From positions 124,001 to 188,000 of the forward strand of contig JABVXV010000040.1 of NCBI GenBank assembly GCA_013365325.1: DNA of 64,000 nucleotides. Direction: 5' to 3'. The notes under the pieces are model-generated. The model made no database searches and was not told the DNA's origin. It worked only from the letters and a program-made list of their open reading frames with translations. A program made the position numbers and the translations under genes. Below are positions 61,589 through 64,000 of this stretch, in pieces (the first letter of the stretch is position 1; the number at the start of each line of letters is the position of its first letter). This stretch comes from Dipetalonema caudispina. Taxonomy: Eukaryota; Nematoda; Chromadorea; Rhabditida; Onchocercidae.

Positions 61589-64000
61589 TTGAAGATTTCA
61601 AACAGTTTTCTGCATGTATCTATTGTACATAAAAGCAAAAGCAATCATATTTGTATAGCTTTTTACAGCTAACTTTCCGTATCGTTGGCGTGCTTTTTTC
61701 ATATCCGACAGAACAGATTGTTTCATTTCTTCATAGGTTGCGGAACAGATGAGAATTTTCGAAGGATAAGAGAATAAAGGGTCAGAAGATTATTGTGATC
61801 TGCTGAATTATATGGCCAGTTACAAAATCTAAATCCTACATTTCTAGCTATGAAATTGTGTAATCTAGTCAGAACATAACTGTAAGATCGGATTCTGTTC
61901 CGCTAATTTCATAAATATCATAGATTCATTCTCTGGCACATTTTGTAGTTCTAAAGAAAATAAAACAACATTCTTAGGTTATTGCTGATAAATAGGCCAT
62001 TGGCCAAGTACTGCTGATAATCCACATTGATCACATTTATAAATTTTAGACTAGGTGATGGAAGAATATCATTGCTTCAATCCAATAGCTTTTAAATTTA
62101 GAACTGCTAAATGAACTAATCTGAAACATCTAGCCGGTTGGCTAGCCTTATCTAACTATGAACTGTTTTTGACATATTATCTGGACTCGGTATTGCAAAG
62201 AAAATTCTACAGTTAACCATCTCAAAAATTGATCTAATTGATCCGATTTTCCTAACAGCGCGGCTTATTTAGGAGTTTACTATTTTGTCAGTTTTTGAAA
62301 GATGAAAACAAATTTGAAATAGAGTTACAAGATTTTCACTCATTACTTTCTCACTATTTCACTCATTCATAGGATCAGATCATTCATTGAATAAACTGAT
62401 TACCACATGCTGTATTTTAATTCTAATAACCAGTTCCAAGTAATTCATTGGAGCGATTGGACCTTTCGGCATTATTCTGGATAATCTATCCAATGGTAGA
62501 CAACTCTTGTTTCTTTTAATTTAATTTTATTTTATTGAAACCTGAAGGCAACTACGTCTTCATAAATATTAATTCAACATTTTTTCACAGACAACTCAGA
62601 AAATTTAAGTCCTTCATTCTTCATTTCCCGAACTTTCAAATATTAATGTCAATGTCAACACATCAGCTAAAGAAGTAATGAATTTCACTTCCGTTTCTTC
62701 CTTCTTTTTCAAGAAGCAATAAATTGATAACACTGATTTATCAATCAAAGAAGTTAATTTAATTTAGAGTTTCCCTTCCGAAAGAAACGCTCCTACCTCA
62801 TTTGATGTCACCTCTTTCGATAGTTCACAAATCGCCATGAATACGATAAAACCATTTCCATTTAGTTGAATACATTCAAGTGTCGCATTCACACACACAA
62901 TACCGCCTTATGGTGACATGTTTGCTTAATGGCCAAGCATTGGTAGCATATGTCTCCACAAAATTGGCATTTATTTGCATCATTCCATTTCATTTCCAAC
63001 TGGCAATTCTTTGTCATGCAATTTGCATGCTATCGAAAGCAGTTTGCAATGAATGCATGTAAAATAAATGAAGTGCATATCTTTTAATATGCAAATAAGC
63101 TTTTCGTTGTTTACTGTCGAAAATTATTCTGATACCAATTCATTCTTGTTTCTCCTCACTTACTTTCTCTTTCTTTCCTTTCTCCTTCTTATTCTTCTTC
63201 TTCTTATTATTAACACTTTTTTTTCACGGAAAATTTCCTCTGAATTGTTGCTGGAACAAGAAATTAGCATTCATTTACACGTATCACGTAAGGTATTTTA
63301 CTGGTTACTTAACATATTGGCATTTTCACGGCAATATTTACGAGAGAAAGTTCACGTAAAATTTAATTGAAGAAATCCTTTTTGATCTTCCGCCAATATT
63401 TTTCTTCATTGTTTTTTCTTTTCTTTTTTTTGGGGAAGACAATTTTTAGCTGTTTATGAAGATTTTATGTGTTGAATCGGAAAAAAGGTTAATAACATCT
63501 TCTCTCATTAAAATAATCTTTGCTATATGTTTTCTTTTAAATGAAAATTTTATAAAAATCACGTCATGAATGAATTCACGGATTTCATTCATCCTATAGG
63601 TTTTGTATATGCTTGCAAATTTTATGATAAAATAGAAAGTTTTGATGAGTAACGACACTGAGGTAGGAAAAAGGTTAAGGAACGATTAGAAGAGTGAGTG
63701 GAAAATAATTTGAGAAATTTTTATTTCGACATTTTGATAGATGGCAGAAAGATTTCTTACTATGACTACGAATTAAATACTTATCATAACTTAAATCAAA
63801 ATTTGTTGAAATTCTAATGTTTCGAACTTTTGAAGTTTGTTAGTGTCTGTCAAGTCGTTTTAAGTCGTTTTCTTAGCCGTCGTTTTAAAATTTCAACATT
63901 CTGCCCGCGTTCACTTCTAAATTTCAACTTTTAAGCATTATCTATTTTGATATCTTAAAAGTTCAGTTTATCTCAGTATAAGGAAAAAAAGCCTTTAATA

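Larger units (their letters stand above)
48312..64000. other. Gene-poor AT-rich region with microsatellites
   Basis: About 15.7 kb to the window end. No gene of a recognised family. It contains several (GA)n tracts, a (GT)n tract, a (GCAT)n tract, poly(T)/poly(A) runs and scattered open stretches with splice-like borders, listed separately where they looked better than chance. Large introns of a gene extending past 64000 are possible. Confidence 0.5.

Noticed and set aside
61417..61632. Frames across the (GT)n and (GA)n tracts encoding CV/RE repeats
   Set aside because: Repeat-driven open frames on both strands, not protein-coding.
1..64000. CRISPR arrays, prokaryotic operons, Wolbachia insertions, transposases, tRNA or rRNA genes
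   Set aside because: I looked for spaced repeats, bacterial-type compact genes, DDE or reverse transcriptase motifs, and tRNA B-box-like GGTTCGAATCC patterns, and recognised none. A tRNA scan or a search against Wolbachia could still find weak cases.

Overview
The window looks like nuclear DNA of a nematode, most likely a filarial or related clade III worm. This is inferred, not proven. The DNA is about two-thirds A+T. Genes are broken into many short exons with tight GT...AG introns and short TTTTCAG/TTTTTAG acceptors. Several start codons sit 1-12 bases after an unpaired acceptor, as expected for spliced-leader trans-splicing. The closest relatives I recognise have C. elegans counterparts (baz-2, nuo-4). 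I rebuilt the exons by hand from open frames, splice sites and phase. Exon boundaries are usually exact, but a few junctions are marked uncertain.

Layout. (1) 1-9448, plus strand: 3' part of a BAZ2-type chromatin reader (MBD/TAM, DDT/WHIM-like region, two PHD fingers, bromodomain), whose N-terminus lies left of the window. (2) 13201-15487, minus: a compact DBF4 homologue, the activating subunit of CDC7 kinase, with N, M and C motifs. (3) 16677-17644, minus: an unrecognised secreted protein. (4) 18091-18838, minus: a small four-helix membrane protein. (5) 20931-25253, minus: complex I subunit NDUFA10 (nuo-4). (6) 28365-33636, minus: a large Q-rich MADF-BESS type transcription factor in 15 exons. 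(7) 35075-36838, plus: an SRR1-like protein. (8) 46956-48311, plus: a GILT-family thiol reductase.

The left 37 kb is gene-rich. The right 27 kb is gene-poor, with long AT-rich stretches, purine (GA)n tracts, a (GT)n tract, a (GCAT)n tract and a 90-bp direct duplication around the last GILT exon. A few short stretches there have good splice signals and protein-like content (37095, 42251, 49543, 53539-54776, 56570-56940, 58045, 61012). They may be exons of long-intron genes, but I could not assign them to families.

The genes do not form one pathway. They are a normal mixed neighbourhood: chromatin reading, replication licensing, respiration, transcription, circadian/heme-linked SRR1 and lysosomal thiol reduction. 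I see no prokaryotic system, CRISPR array, transposase or recognisable Wolbachia insertion. The more interesting points are the paired PHD fingers in the BAZ2 protein, the very small but complete DBF4, the unclassified secreted protein, the E2F-like cluster upstream of the SRR1-like gene, the E-box plus CRE just upstream of the lysosomal GILT gene, and the orphan exon candidates in the right half.
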